A DNA stretch of 64,000 nucleotides from positions 1-64,000 of the forward strand of contig JABSOI010000030.1 in the NCBI GenBank assembly GCA_013216015.1, in the 5' to 3' direction. The DNA comes from Alteromonadaceae bacterium (GTDB lineage Bacteria > Pseudomonadota > Gammaproteobacteria > Enterobacterales > Alteromonadaceae). The notes under the pieces were generated by a model. The model did no database searches. It saw nothing but the letters and a program-made list of their open reading frames with translations, and was not told the origin of the DNA. Within the stretch, counting starts at the first letter, position 1, and each line of letters starts with the position of its first letter. The position numbers and the translations under genes were made by a program. Positions 56,181 to 64,000 of the stretch are shown here, one piece after another.

Positions 56181-56870
56181 CTAAGGCTTTGTATATTCTT
56201 GCCAATTCTCCTGACGTATATCGCCTAGCCATTCAGCCCGCATTAGCTCTTTAAACTCGTCGAAGCCCATATCACTATCAGGAAAGTATTGTCCAAATTC
56301 AGGCGATTCATCACCAAGATAATCAAAATACTCATAGTGTATATCGTTATCCTTACCATACATATAACATTGGAGTGTAATACACGTAGGGCCATTTAAA
56401 TTAGGGTTTTCCAGTCTATGGGTCTGGTTAAGCCCGGGGGTGATCCAAGTCAGGTCATCCTTTTTAAAAATCCTTTGTGCAAATGGATTTTGGTGATAGT
56501 AAGACAGCATAGGATACAAGCTAACCATAATTTCACCGTGCAAAACTCTAATAATAGCATTGGTGTCACCGTGGTTATGAATTGGAGAGTGATGACCTGG
56601 AGGCCAAATTTCTAAGACCATAGGAATTCCTGGGCTCCATCCCAGATTTTCCCCTAAAGTAATACGTAAATAGGTTTCTTCAATAGTTCCCTGGCCCTCA
56701 TGGCTAAACTCATCCATTTTTTTAATTAACTTTTTGTGACACCAACCATCAGGATTACGGATACTCGCTTCTATAGCATTAGTAAACTCGGGAAAATCTG
56801 GCGAGTTAAGTGCGATATTTTTGCCAGAAACATTGGCATACAATCGGAGACATTCTATACCCGTGGTCAT
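56181..56870 (-). CDS. Cysteine-dioxygenase-like cupin, separated from its N-terminal part by a MITE
   Basis: 229 codons, but the first four or five (ATG ACC ACG GGT) are MITE sequence. The cupin motif WPPGHHSPIHNHGDTNAIIRVLHGEI and a later TWITPGLNQTHRLENP are as in type I cysteine dioxygenases. The piece nearly covers a complete dioxygenase domain, so it could work alone if translated; no Shine-Dalgarno precedes the ATG. Removing the MITE and one TA joins it in frame to 57006-57662 (SLPI|ECLRLYANV). Treat as half of a disrupted gene. Confidence 0.85.
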   Translation of the reverse strand: MTTGIECLRLYANVSGKNIALNSPDFPEFTNAIEASIRNPDGWCHKKLIKKMDEFSHEGQGTIEETYLRITLGENLGWSPGIPMVLEIWPPGHHSPIHNHGDTNAIIRVLHGEIMVSLYPMLSYYHQNPFAQRIFKKDDLTWITPGLNQTHRLENPNLNGPTCITLQCYMYGKDNDIHYEYFDYLGDESPEFGQYFPDSDMGFDEFKELMRAEWLGDIRQENWQEYTKP

Positions 56871-57014
56871 TCAAGATACGGGAATTTGAGGTGAATTTGA
56901 AAGTTTATCTAAAAGGCGCTTGATTGAGCAATAGCGGGCTATTGGGATTGAAAGCAACGCAGTAGATAATCTTTTAAAACGCTTCAAAACCTGCATTTTG
57001 AATGATTACGGGTA
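56858..57014 (-). mobile_element. 157-bp MITE, copy 2
   Basis: Exactly the same length as copy 1 (19343-19499) and, in reverse complement, identical to it except at two positions. Ends TACCCG and CGGGTA flanked by TA. Relative to the gene it interrupts it lies in the same orientation and frame as copy 1. Two such similar copies indicate recent movement. Confidence 0.92.
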
Positions 57015-57662
57015 TATAGGTAATGATCCAGAAACAATAGCACGCTGATTCGCTATATCATCCATGGTAAATACATCATTATTTACGATGACTAATGGAG
57101 GTTCAACAGTAACAGGGTTACGCCACAACTTACACTCCAGAGGCAATAGGTTGTAACCTTGGGCGTTGTTACTATAAATTGTATAAGTTTCCAACTTATT
57201 CATCCAATAGTCTTGAGGGGATTTTTCTGGATCTTCAGGCTCAGGATATGTGTAGGTTAATAAGGTCGTTAATAAACGTTTTTCACCTTTGCCGTAACTG
57301 ATAGTTCTATTTTGACCAAAAACACTGAGCCAATAGATTGCCTTTGGATCAGGATCTAAACCAAATCCCCCTTTATTTTTACTCCTAATCAACTCATTTT
57401 CTTTACCATCAAAAATCTCGAAAATTATAGCTTCATCTTTTTCTACTCTTAATCGAATTAAATTTTCTTCATCACATTTTACATCTATGTTAAAGGGTAC
57501 AATTTTTTCTATCAGAGTACCTTCTTTATGAACGACTTCTACCGTACCTTGTCCCGAAATGATTAAATCACCTTCCAGTGAGTCTGCATATTCAATTTGG
57601 CTTTGACGAAATATCTTATCAAACATTTGATCCAAATTTGATGTATTACCTTTATCTTCCAT
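57006..57662 (-). CDS. N-terminal part of the MITE-split gene
   Basis: 218 codons; the last two residues and stop (TAC CCG TAA) come from the MITE. The sequence (VEVVHKEGTLIEKIVPFNIDVKCDEENLIRLRVEKDEAIIFEIFDG...KAIYWLSVFGQNRTISYGKGEKR) is beta-rich and matches no family I recognise. Fused to the cupin piece it would make a protein of about 440 residues. Own ATG at 57662; the role of this N-terminal domain is unknown. Confidence 0.82.
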   Translation of the reverse strand: MEDKGNTSNLDQMFDKIFRQSQIEYADSLEGDLIISGQGTVEVVHKEGTLIEKIVPFNIDVKCDEENLIRLRVEKDEAIIFEIFDGKENELIRSKNKGGFGLDPDPKAIYWLSVFGQNRTISYGKGEKRLLTTLLTYTYPEPEDPEKSPQDYWMNKLETYTIYSNNAQGYNLLPLECKLWRNPVTVEPPLVIVNNDVFTMDDIANQRAIVSGSLPIYP

Positions 57663-57869
57663 ATTGCCCCCTGCATTAAAGCTTCTGTTATAAAAAAGTT
57701 AAAACAATTACTTCCCCAAATATCATTACTCCATCGATATTTAGTAATATAAGTAAGGTTAGCAGTCCATCTAATATATTCAAATTACGAAGTACAATTT
57801 AATCTTTCACTATAATTGTAAATATGCAAAGCAAATACCTGGTGAAAAAGCACCCCCCTCGTTCCTGCA

Positions 57870-58628
57870 TTATTTCATCAGCTTACTTATAAACAGCCTG
57901 TTTTTAAGCAATTTTAACCATTGTCCAAAAGCTTGCTTAGGCCAAAGAAATTGATACTTAAAAGTGAGTGCCAACCAACCCGTCAATTGGTATTTCCTTG
58001 CACTGGTAGCAAGGGAACTTTGGCAATTAACCAGTGGAATTGAGGCATGTTTTGCTTGCCAAACCAACAAATGATCTTCGCCAAACGGCGCTTGTTCATC
58101 ATAACCACCCAAAGTTTTAAAAGATAACTGACTCAGACAAAATCCCTGATCGCCAAAAGGAAGCCCCAATATGTCAGAGCGAAACTTAGCACCTAGTTCG
58201 TTTATTTTAAGTAATGAACTGGGTTTGTCATAAAAGAGTAAATCAAAATAAAATAAACAGCTCATACTGTTGGACATATTGAGTTGTTTAATTAAATTAT
58301 CGACGTTGTCTTGAGTAATACGGCTATCTGCATGTAAAAACCAAATGAAATCTCCAGTTGCCAGAGCCGCCCCGGCATTGAGTTGAATTGCCCGCCCTGC
58401 CTTACTATACTTAACCATCCAGTGAAGATTAGGACATTGTTTTTTTAAGCAGAGCATGTCATTTGATATATCATAATCAGGCGTTGAAACCACAATTACT
58501 TGCGTGCCTGAAGGCAACAAATTGAAGTTTTTACATAAGTGTAACCACTGATTTTCATCAGGTGCTAAGGGGACAACAATCGATAATAGCTTAGCCGAAA
58601 ATACCTTATCCGATAATAATTTTGTCAT
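57870..58628 (-). CDS. Family-2 glycosyltransferase of the rSAM-associated TIGR04283 type
   Basis: 252 residues. SIVVPLAPDENQWLHL, AGRAIQLNAGAALATGDFIWFLHADSRI (with the DxD-like HAD) and LGLPFGDQGFCLSQLSFKTLGGYDEQAPFGEDHLLVWQ follow the TIGR04283 pattern. It is six bases from the phosphorylase gene upstream, so it is the last gene of the operon 57870-61401. In other organisms this transferase is called arsenosugar-related, but arsM and arsS are not in this window. Confidence 0.85.
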   Translation of the reverse strand: MTKLLSDKVFSAKLLSIVVPLAPDENQWLHLCKNFNLLPSGTQVIVVSTPDYDISNDMLCLKKQCPNLHWMVKYSKAGRAIQLNAGAALATGDFIWFLHADSRITQDNVDNLIKQLNMSNSMSCLFYFDLLFYDKPSSLLKINELGAKFRSDILGLPFGDQGFCLSQLSFKTLGGYDEQAPFGEDHLLVWQAKHASIPLVNCQSSLATSARKYQLTGWLALTFKYQFLWPKQAFGQWLKLLKNRLFISKLMK

Positions 58629-58634
58629 CTAAAA

Positions 58635-59489
58635 TTACATCGACAACACTTTCAACAAAGCGTGATTTTCGGTTGATAGTGACTTTAATGGTGTCATCAT
58701 TGCACTGGCTAAACTTTGACGACAACCGCAATCAACTCCAGCATTGTTATGGTGATGTTCAAGGTAAGTGGCAATTAACGACTTAGCTTGCTGTAAGCTT
58801 GCGCCATACCTTGATATAACCTGTTCAACAGTAACATGATGTGCAGGATCATCCTGCCAGCAATCATAATCTGTCGCTATGGCGATAGTTACGTAACAAA
58901 TTTGCGCCTCTCGCGCCAAAAACACTTCCGGGACATTGGTCATGCCAACCAGATCAGCTTTAACCGCATTTTTTAAAAACAAACTTTCAGCACGAGTACC
59001 TAAACGAGGACCATCAACACAAGCGTAGGTTTTATCACGATGTAATGTAATATTGTCAGTAACCGCTGCCTGGCTGATATTATGACTTAACGCTGGACAG
59101 GTTGGCTTCGCCGTAGAAACATGAGCCGCCATGCCATGACCAAAAAATGATTTTTCACGTTGTCCTTTAATAAAATCAAAATATTGTGAAGGTAGTGATA
59201 AATCGCCCGGAGCAATTTCCTGTTGCAAAGATCCAGTAGCTGATAGACCAATAATTTGGGTGACACCAAGACTTTTTAACGCCCAGATATTCGCACGGTA
59301 GTTAACTTCGTGTGGCAACAATTCATGTTTAAAACCATGACGAGGTAAAAAAAATACGGTTAACTGGCCAAATTTACCTTCAACGATATCTCCCGATGGC
59401 CAACCAAAGGGGGTTAGTATTTGATGTTCAGTGATAACTTCAAGGCCGGTAAATTGATAAATTCCTGAACCACCGATTATTGCCAACAT
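58635..59489 (-). CDS. 5'-methylthioadenosine/methylthioinosine phosphorylase
   Basis: 284 residues. IIGGSGIYQF, FLPRHGFKHELLPHEVNYRANIWALKSLG, GLSATGSL, YACVDGPRLGTRAES and VGMTNVPEVFLAREAQICYVTIAIATDYDCW are MTA/PNP-II family motifs. AAGGAG ribosome site. MTA is a by-product of radical SAM-independent polyamine chemistry and is also linked to 5'-deoxyadenosine handling, which would suit a radical SAM partner (inference). A C-terminal tail (HHHNNAGVDCGCRQS) carries two Cys. Confidence 0.9.
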   Translation of the reverse strand: MLAIIGGSGIYQFTGLEVITEHQILTPFGWPSGDIVEGKFGQLTVFFLPRHGFKHELLPHEVNYRANIWALKSLGVTQIIGLSATGSLQQEIAPGDLSLPSQYFDFIKGQREKSFFGHGMAAHVSTAKPTCPALSHNISQAAVTDNITLHRDKTYACVDGPRLGTRAESLFLKNAVKADLVGMTNVPEVFLAREAQICYVTIAIATDYDCWQDDPAHHVTVEQVISRYGASLQQAKSLIATYLEHHHNNAGVDCGCRQSLASAMMTPLKSLSTENHALLKVLSM

Positions 59490-59560
59490 ACTATTCTCCT
59501 TTTAGCTTTAGTTTTATTATGTTTTGTTTTTTTTGTTTAGTTTTAACCCAAATTCAACAG

Positions 59561-60511
59561 TTACCTTTCACTGCAACTCGCGCCATAAGAAAAGCAGCTA
59601 TAACAGCGATGATGTTTCAACCTGATTTTTTGATTCTGGCTCGTGTTCAAATCGCAGCCCAGTTCATATTCCAAATCGTCATCTACCAAAGTGCAGGCAT
59701 AAATTTTCATTAAACCATTACGTTTCACCAGCATTTTCGATGAAGAACACATGAAATGAGCCCGACTTGCCTCATTTTGATAATGTGTCATGCAATATTC
59801 GCTAATTTCAGGTACTTCAGGCAAAGAGCCGGGCCTTAAAAAATCGGGAAAAACGATAATGGTCATATCATATGGCATGCCATTTAAGCTCAATAAATCA
59901 CGAAATTTTCGCTCAATACTTTCTTTATCTTCTGCCTTACATTCAGCCTTACCGTCACCTTTAGCTTCATTTTTTCCCATTTGACGTGCCAGCGAGATAT
60001 GAAAACCTCGTTGGTGGAGTGCACGCATGCCAGCAATTGATTTTTCAAAAGATCCAATGCCACGATAAAGGTCATGACGTTCAGGATCTGGATGATCCAA
60101 ACTGATACGCAGGGAAATTGGATAAGGATTATCAACTAATCGAGTTAACCCATCGAGTCGTTTAAATAAAGGGGCTGTACCGTTTGTTAACACTAACACC
60201 GGTTTATATTGCGAGGCATAATCGAGAATTTTAATAATATCTTTAGCCAAAAATGGTTCGCCACCAGTAAATGAAAACTGCTCTACGCCCATAGAGATTG
60301 CCTGGTCAATAAAAGGTTTAATCTCATCAAAGGTAGGGCTACCAAGGCGTTTGTCACCGGGACTTGAGCCTTCAAGACAAAACTCACAATCAAGATTACA
60401 GCGTGTACCTGTATGAAACCATAATTCCTTTAATTGGCCCGGCTGGATATAACCTCGAAGGTCTCCGTTAGAAGTAAACGTCCAATCCCGGGATTTGTCA
60501 GCGCCGCTCAC
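59561..60511 (-). CDS. Radical SAM enzyme of unknown reaction
   Basis: 316 residues from a GTG at 60511; a strong AAGGAGG at 60518-60524 fixes this start. FHTGTRCNLDCEFCLEGSSP is the CxxxCxxC cluster motif and EQFSFTGGEPFLAKDI the GGEP motif. Late cysteines (HFMCSSSKMLVKRNG, YACTLVDDD, GCDLN, HRCYSCFSYGASC) suggest an auxiliary cluster. It lacks the CHVDAGP-like motif expected in ArsS, so it is a different subfamily. A charged KGDGKAECKAEDKE insertion (around 205-220) is unusual. Confidence 0.88.
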   Translation of the reverse strand: MSGADKSRDWTFTSNGDLRGYIQPGQLKELWFHTGTRCNLDCEFCLEGSSPGDKRLGSPTFDEIKPFIDQAISMGVEQFSFTGGEPFLAKDIIKILDYASQYKPVLVLTNGTAPLFKRLDGLTRLVDNPYPISLRISLDHPDPERHDLYRGIGSFEKSIAGMRALHQRGFHISLARQMGKNEAKGDGKAECKAEDKESIERKFRDLLSLNGMPYDMTIIVFPDFLRPGSLPEVPEISEYCMTHYQNEASRAHFMCSSSKMLVKRNGLMKIYACTLVDDDLEYELGCDLNTSQNQKIRLKHHRCYSCFSYGASCSER

Positions 60512-60681
60512 TGTAAACCTCCTTCATGGTTTACAATAACCACACTCAGAATCTCTGTTAATCTTACCTGTTGCAAAAAACAGCTTTCAAAAGATATTAA
60601 TTTAGCGTAATACACTTTAACTTGATTATGCATAATATAACTTGTCCTTGTTTATCCTTATTTATTTCTATGCTGTTAATT

Positions 60682-61401
60682 TTAATGAATGGTTGTTCTT
60701 GAAAAAAAAGAGTGTATTTTAGCGACCAAAGCCTGGCGTGCCGGTCGTATATCCTTAATTAAATCTATAGCTAATTGATGTAATTGCTTCTCTAAATCAA
60801 TGTCGTAACTAAAACGGGTTAATCTGACACTCAGCTGATTTTTCTCACACAGCAAGGTCAATGCATCCCTTAATTTATCAGTACTCCATGGTAGTTTTTT
60901 CAAAGAAGGCCATGGCTTACGATTAGCCATAATAGTAACTCCGCCATCTACAGCAGGGGCTAAAACAATGTCATTTTGACTTAATGCAGTGGTTACTTGC
61001 TGATAATCTTGAGGTGACAAAATGGGGGCATCACTGCCGATAAAAAGAATATGATGATGGCCTAATTGGCGTAATTGCTGATCCAGTTTATTTAAACGCT
61101 GCCCCAAATTCCCCGCTTGTTGCTCAAGAATTAACGCACGAGACTTTAAACCCGAAGCCTTTACCTCTGATAACTTAAGTAATTGGCTCACCCATTCTAC
61201 ATCGCCAGCATTGGCTGGTGAGATAACAACCTGACCGGGCCACTGTGTTAAATCTTCTAAAGCACAGCAAAGAAAGTGCTCAGCAAAAATCAAGGCTTCT
61301 TGAGCACCAATAGTGACTGCAAGTCTTTGCTTTGAGAAATTTAACGCTGGTCTTTTACACAATAAGACTAATGTATATTCGCTAAATATTATAGGATCCA
61401 T
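60682..61401 (-). CDS. DUF2064 nucleotidyl/glycosyl-transferase-like protein (TIGR04282 type)
   Basis: 239 residues. LCKRPALNFSKQRLAVTIG near the start and LFIGSDAPILSPQDYQQVTTALSQNDIVLAPAVDGGVTIMA are DUF2064/CofC-like motifs; PWSTDKLRDAL follows. First gene of the operon with radical SAM, phosphorylase and transferase genes; the 170-bp gap to the next gene may hold a weak promoter. Confidence 0.88.
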   Translation of the reverse strand: MDPIIFSEYTLVLLCKRPALNFSKQRLAVTIGAQEALIFAEHFLCCALEDLTQWPGQVVISPANAGDVEWVSQLLKLSEVKASGLKSRALILEQQAGNLGQRLNKLDQQLRQLGHHHILFIGSDAPILSPQDYQQVTTALSQNDIVLAPAVDGGVTIMANRKPWPSLKKLPWSTDKLRDALTLLCEKNQLSVRLTRFSYDIDLEKQLHQLAIDLIKDIRPARQALVAKIHSFFSRTTIH

Positions 61402-61617
61402 TTATCATCTAATTCCGTTTAATCATCATTGAATTTAACTGAGTAATAAAACTAAATCGTTGTGTCACTTAAACAATGGCTTGTAACGACAACTATTGAA
61501 ATATAAATAAAATAAGACATTTAATAAGCATAGTATTAAGCCGATGATTTTTCGAATAATAAATTTATTATTTGGGTAATGCGTGAAAATTTCAATTAGT
61601 TTAATGAGCAATTAACA

Positions 61618-62235
61618 CTATTGAGCCATTAAAAATTTATGCACAGAATTTTTTGATTTTTTAGATACTTTCTGAATTAATTCAAAGGGAATAGGAGAAA
61701 TATCATAACGCTCACTTATGTCATTTAGCATAATCAACCATAATTTGGTCGTCATCTCAGCGTCAAATAGTGCTCTATGAAAACCACCATTGACAATAAT
61801 ATGTTTATATCGAATTAACGATTCTAATTTATGGTTTGGCGCGTCCTGGTAAATACGCCGGGACAGCAATAAAGAACAAGCAAATTTTCCCGTATAACCT
61901 AACTTCAACCTTGCTAGTTCGGCATCTAAAAAGCGTTTATCAAAAGAAGCATTATGCGCTACAAGGTTGTCATCACCAATAAACTCAGCAAAACGTGTCA
62001 TTACATCACCACATGATGATGCAGCTCTGAGCATGTTGTTTGTGATACCAGTGTAATCTTCAATAAAACTGCTTATCCGTCGTCCCGGATTCATCAGCTC
62101 TTGGAAGCGATCAGTAATTTCACCATTTTCAATACGAACAGCACCAATTTCAATAGCTCTATCGCCATTATCTGGAGAAAGTCCTGTAGTTTCAAAATCA
62201 AGAATCACAATAGAGTTTGCATTTGAAGATGTCAT
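61618..62235 (-). CDS. DnaQ-like 3'-5' exonuclease
   Basis: 205 residues. Exo I IVILDFETTGLSP, Exo II NLVAHNASFDKRFLD and Exo III HRALFDAEMTT give the DEDDh set, and the size fits single-domain DnaQ/PolC-type exonucleases rather than a polymerase fusion. Role: DNA proofreading or RNA/DNA trimming. An unclear small ORF lies 41 bp upstream. Confidence 0.92.
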   Translation of the reverse strand: MTSSNANSIVILDFETTGLSPDNGDRAIEIGAVRIENGEITDRFQELMNPGRRISSFIEDYTGITNNMLRAASSCGDVMTRFAEFIGDDNLVAHNASFDKRFLDAELARLKLGYTGKFACSLLLSRRIYQDAPNHKLESLIRYKHIIVNGGFHRALFDAEMTTKLWLIMLNDISERYDISPIPFELIQKVSKKSKNSVHKFLMAQ

Positions 62236-62276
62236 TTATTTATCACCCGAATTATACCAATTGTTATTTAATTGCG

Positions 62277-62402
62277 TTATTTACTTTCGTTCTTTACTTC
62301 CGCTATTTTATCTACCGCCTGGTACTGTTGACAATGATCAGCTAACAAATAAATTGCTACTTCTTCTGTGTCATTATAATTTCTCGCATTATCCTGATTC
62401 AT
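62277..62402 (-). CDS. Possible small protein
   Basis: 41 codons from ATG 62402 (MNQDNARNYNDTEEVAIYLLADHCQQYQAVDKIAEVKNESK); the open frame reaches about 20 codons further back without an ATG. It is acidic and helical in character and lies just upstream of the exonuclease gene on the same strand. Not identified; could be a remnant. The sequence ATTATACCAATTG at 62251 resembles MITE ends elsewhere. Confidence 0.3.
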   Translation of the reverse strand: MNQDNARNYNDTEEVAIYLLADHCQQYQAVDKIAEVKNESK

Positions 62403-62596
62403 TCCCAATAAAATAGCTATTTGATCTGAACTATTTTCTGATTTTTGTGGCTTATGCTAATAAAGCTAAACAATTTCACCGTTTTAATAGCAATTAAAAA
62501 AATATCCATCATAATACGCACGTTCAAATTGCCAGAGTATTTATATACACATGCTAATTGGATATATGTTCAATTAAATTAATCACAGAGATAGTT

Positions 62597-64000
62597 ATGA
62601 CTACTGAAAACACAACAGAAAAAACTTTTATCAAAGGTAAAGACAAAGATCTTGAATCTTCTATCGCAACCATGCAAGCCAAGCTAGTCTCTTTTGGTTT
62701 TGATATAGAAGAAGCGTCCTGGTTGAACCCGGTGGCTAACTGTTATTCTGTTCACATCAAAGATAAGTCATGTGGCCTGATGTTTACCAATGGTAAAGGC
62801 TCTACCGCTAAGTCTTGTTTAGCCAGTGCGTTAGGTGAATATTTTGAACGTTTAAGTTGTAACTACTTTTTTGCCGATTATTATCTTGGCGAAGAAATAT
62901 CAAACAGTGAATTTGTACATTACCCAAATGAAAAATGGTTTTTCACGCAAGACGACAGTATTCCAGATGGATTAATGGATGCAAGTTTATGGGATTATTT
63001 TGATCCTAATAAAGAAATTACCGTCGATAAATTATTTGATATGAACTCGGGCGCTGGTGAACGTGGCGTATGTGCTCTTCCCTACACCCGCGAGCGTGAT
63101 CAAAAAGACATTTATATTCCCGTTAACGTTATTGGTAATGTTTTTGTCAGTAATGGAATGTCAGCAGGTAATACCCAAAATGAAGCACGGGTGCAAAGCT
63201 TATCAGAAGTATTCGAACGTTATGTGAAGAATAAAATTATTGCACAAGGTATATGTTTACCTGAAGTTCCTTTGGAAGTTTTAGAGCGTTTCCCTACAAT
63301 TTTAGCCGATTGCCGCGAACTGGAAAGTCATGGCTTTCATTTACGTATTTGTGACGCTTCATTAGGCGGTTTATACCCAGTAATGAGCGTAACACTTATT
63401 AATCCTAAAGACGGCAGTATTTTCGCTTCATTCGGCGCACACCCAAGTTTTGAAGTAGCACTTGAACGTACCGTAACTGAATTATTACAAGGTCGTAGTC
63501 TGGATCAACTTGATGTGTTTCAACCGCCAAGTTTTGATGAAGATGAAATTGCGTCACCTCATAATATTGAATTGCACTTTATCGATTCCAGTGGTTTTAT
63601 CTCTTATGACTTTTTCAAAGACGCACCAGATTATCAATTTGTAGATTGGGATTTTGATGCCGATACAGGCACAGAATACGATAACTTAGTTAAAGTTATT
63701 CATGATATGAACTTTGACATTTATATCTCTGATTATAACCATCTGAATGTATACGCCTGCCGCATTTTAGTGCCTGGCATGTCAGATATATATCCAGTGG
63801 ATGAAATTGTCTGGAACAACAATAACGATGGCGCATTATTCCGTGAAGCGTTTTTAACTTTAAAAGATTTAACTGTTGATGACTGGGCCGAAATTTTTGA
63901 AGGCCTGGAAGAAGGTGGTTATAACGACGCTCATAGCGCTGCTGAATTTATTGGTTTGGCACCTGATGCCGGCACAGTTTGGGCAGATATTCGTCTGGGA
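62597..64000 (+). CDS. ycaO: YcaO-domain protein, 3' end outside window
   Basis: 468 codons are present from ATG 62597. The start (FIKGKDKDLESSIATMQAKL, EEASWLNPVANCYSVHI, FTNGKGSTAKSCLASALGEYFERLSCNYFFADYYLGE) and NEARVQSLSEVFERYVK match E. coli YcaO, implicated in methylthiolation of ribosomal protein S12. YcaO domains use ATP to activate backbone amides. The ORF is open to the right edge. Confidence 0.95.
   Translation, partial: MTTENTTEKTFIKGKDKDLESSIATMQAKLVSFGFDIEEASWLNPVANCYSVHIKDKSCGLMFTNGKGSTAKSCLASALGEYFERLSCNYFFADYYLGEEISNSEFVHYPNEKWFFTQDDSIPDGLMDASLWDYFDPNKEITVDKLFDMNSGAGERGVCALPYTRERDQKDIYIPVNVIGNVFVSNGMSAGNTQNEARVQSLSEVFERYVKNKIIAQGICLPEVPLEVLERFPTILADCRELESHGFHLRICDASLGGLYPVMSVTLINPKDGSIFASFGAHPSFEVALERTVTELLQGRSLDQLDVFQPPSFDEDEIASPHNIELHFIDSSGFISYDFFKDAPDYQFVDWDFDADTGTEYDNLVKVIHDMNFDIYISDYNHLNVYACRILVPGMSDIYPVDEIVWNNNNDGALFREAFLTLKDLTVDDWAEIFEGLEEGGYNDAHSAAEFIGLAPDAGTVWADIRLG

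Noticed and set aside
59561-60511. Calling the radical SAM enzyme ArsS
   Set aside because: The CxxxCxxC context and tail cysteines do not match the ArsS pattern, and arsM is absent here.

Overview
This window is low-G+C DNA packed with genes on both strands. The gene content (lipoproteins and surface proteins of marine type, a lipoprotein dipeptidyl peptidase III, Endonuclease I with lamin-tail domains, YegD, YcaO, MtfA, many small intergenic repeats) points to a marine gammaproteobacterium, probably Alteromonadales and perhaps Colwelliaceae-like. That placement is inference from gene families, not from a marker gene. I found no rRNA, tRNA, CRISPR array, prophage or transposase gene.

Layout. 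1-3380: 3' part of a long repeat adhesin. 3456-6632: a BlaI-type repressor, an M56 (BlaR1-type) membrane peptidase whose sensor domain is replaced by ankyrin repeats, and a secreted ankyrin paralogue; the blaI and ankyrin-gene promoters share one architecture (TTGA-C, 17 nt, TATTCT, flanked by palindromes 46 bp apart). 6821-9094: MtfA-like peptidase, ASCH protein, a small unknown and a VOC protein. 9284-14206: a four-gene operon (glutamine synthetase family, aldehyde dehydrogenase, iron alcohol dehydrogenase, class I amidotransferase) that would fit breakdown of an amino alcohol through gamma-glutamyl intermediates. 14651-19645: a lipoprotein and an ABC exporter whose permease is cut by a 157-bp MITE. 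20368-22922: a divergent AmmeMemoRadiSam trio. 22982-32057: an MsbA-type exporter, an FG-GAP protein, DUF938 and DUF418 proteins, a gene-poor 1.1 kb with a second MITE, and another ABC exporter. 32136-39237: sulfotransferase, dodecin, GST, DUF3300, M49 peptidase, cupin. 39465-43800: a dead histidine-kinase remnant followed by a large intact propeller kinase.

43769-50540: DUF1697, AlkC, an Lgt of Bacteroidetes-like sequence, a solitary broken flagellin gene, YegD and a glycerophosphodiesterase remnant. 50833-55877: secreted nuclease, MazG-like pyrophosphohydrolase, pentapeptide-repeat protein, and a small XRE/membrane-protein operon. 56181-57662: one ancestral gene (cysteine-dioxygenase-like cupin with an N-terminal extension) split by the second copy of the 157-bp MITE. 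57870-61401: a four-gene operon (DUF2064, radical SAM, methylthioadenosine phosphorylase, family-2 glycosyltransferase) related to rSAM-associated/arsenosugar clusters but with a different radical SAM enzyme. 61618-64000: a DnaQ-like exonuclease and the start of ycaO.

The most notable items are the BlaI/M56-ankyrin regulatory circuit, the 157-bp MITE that twice cut genes in the same frame and orientation with a TA duplication, the candidate gamma-glutamyl amino-alcohol operon, and the radical SAM/phosphorylase/transferase operon.
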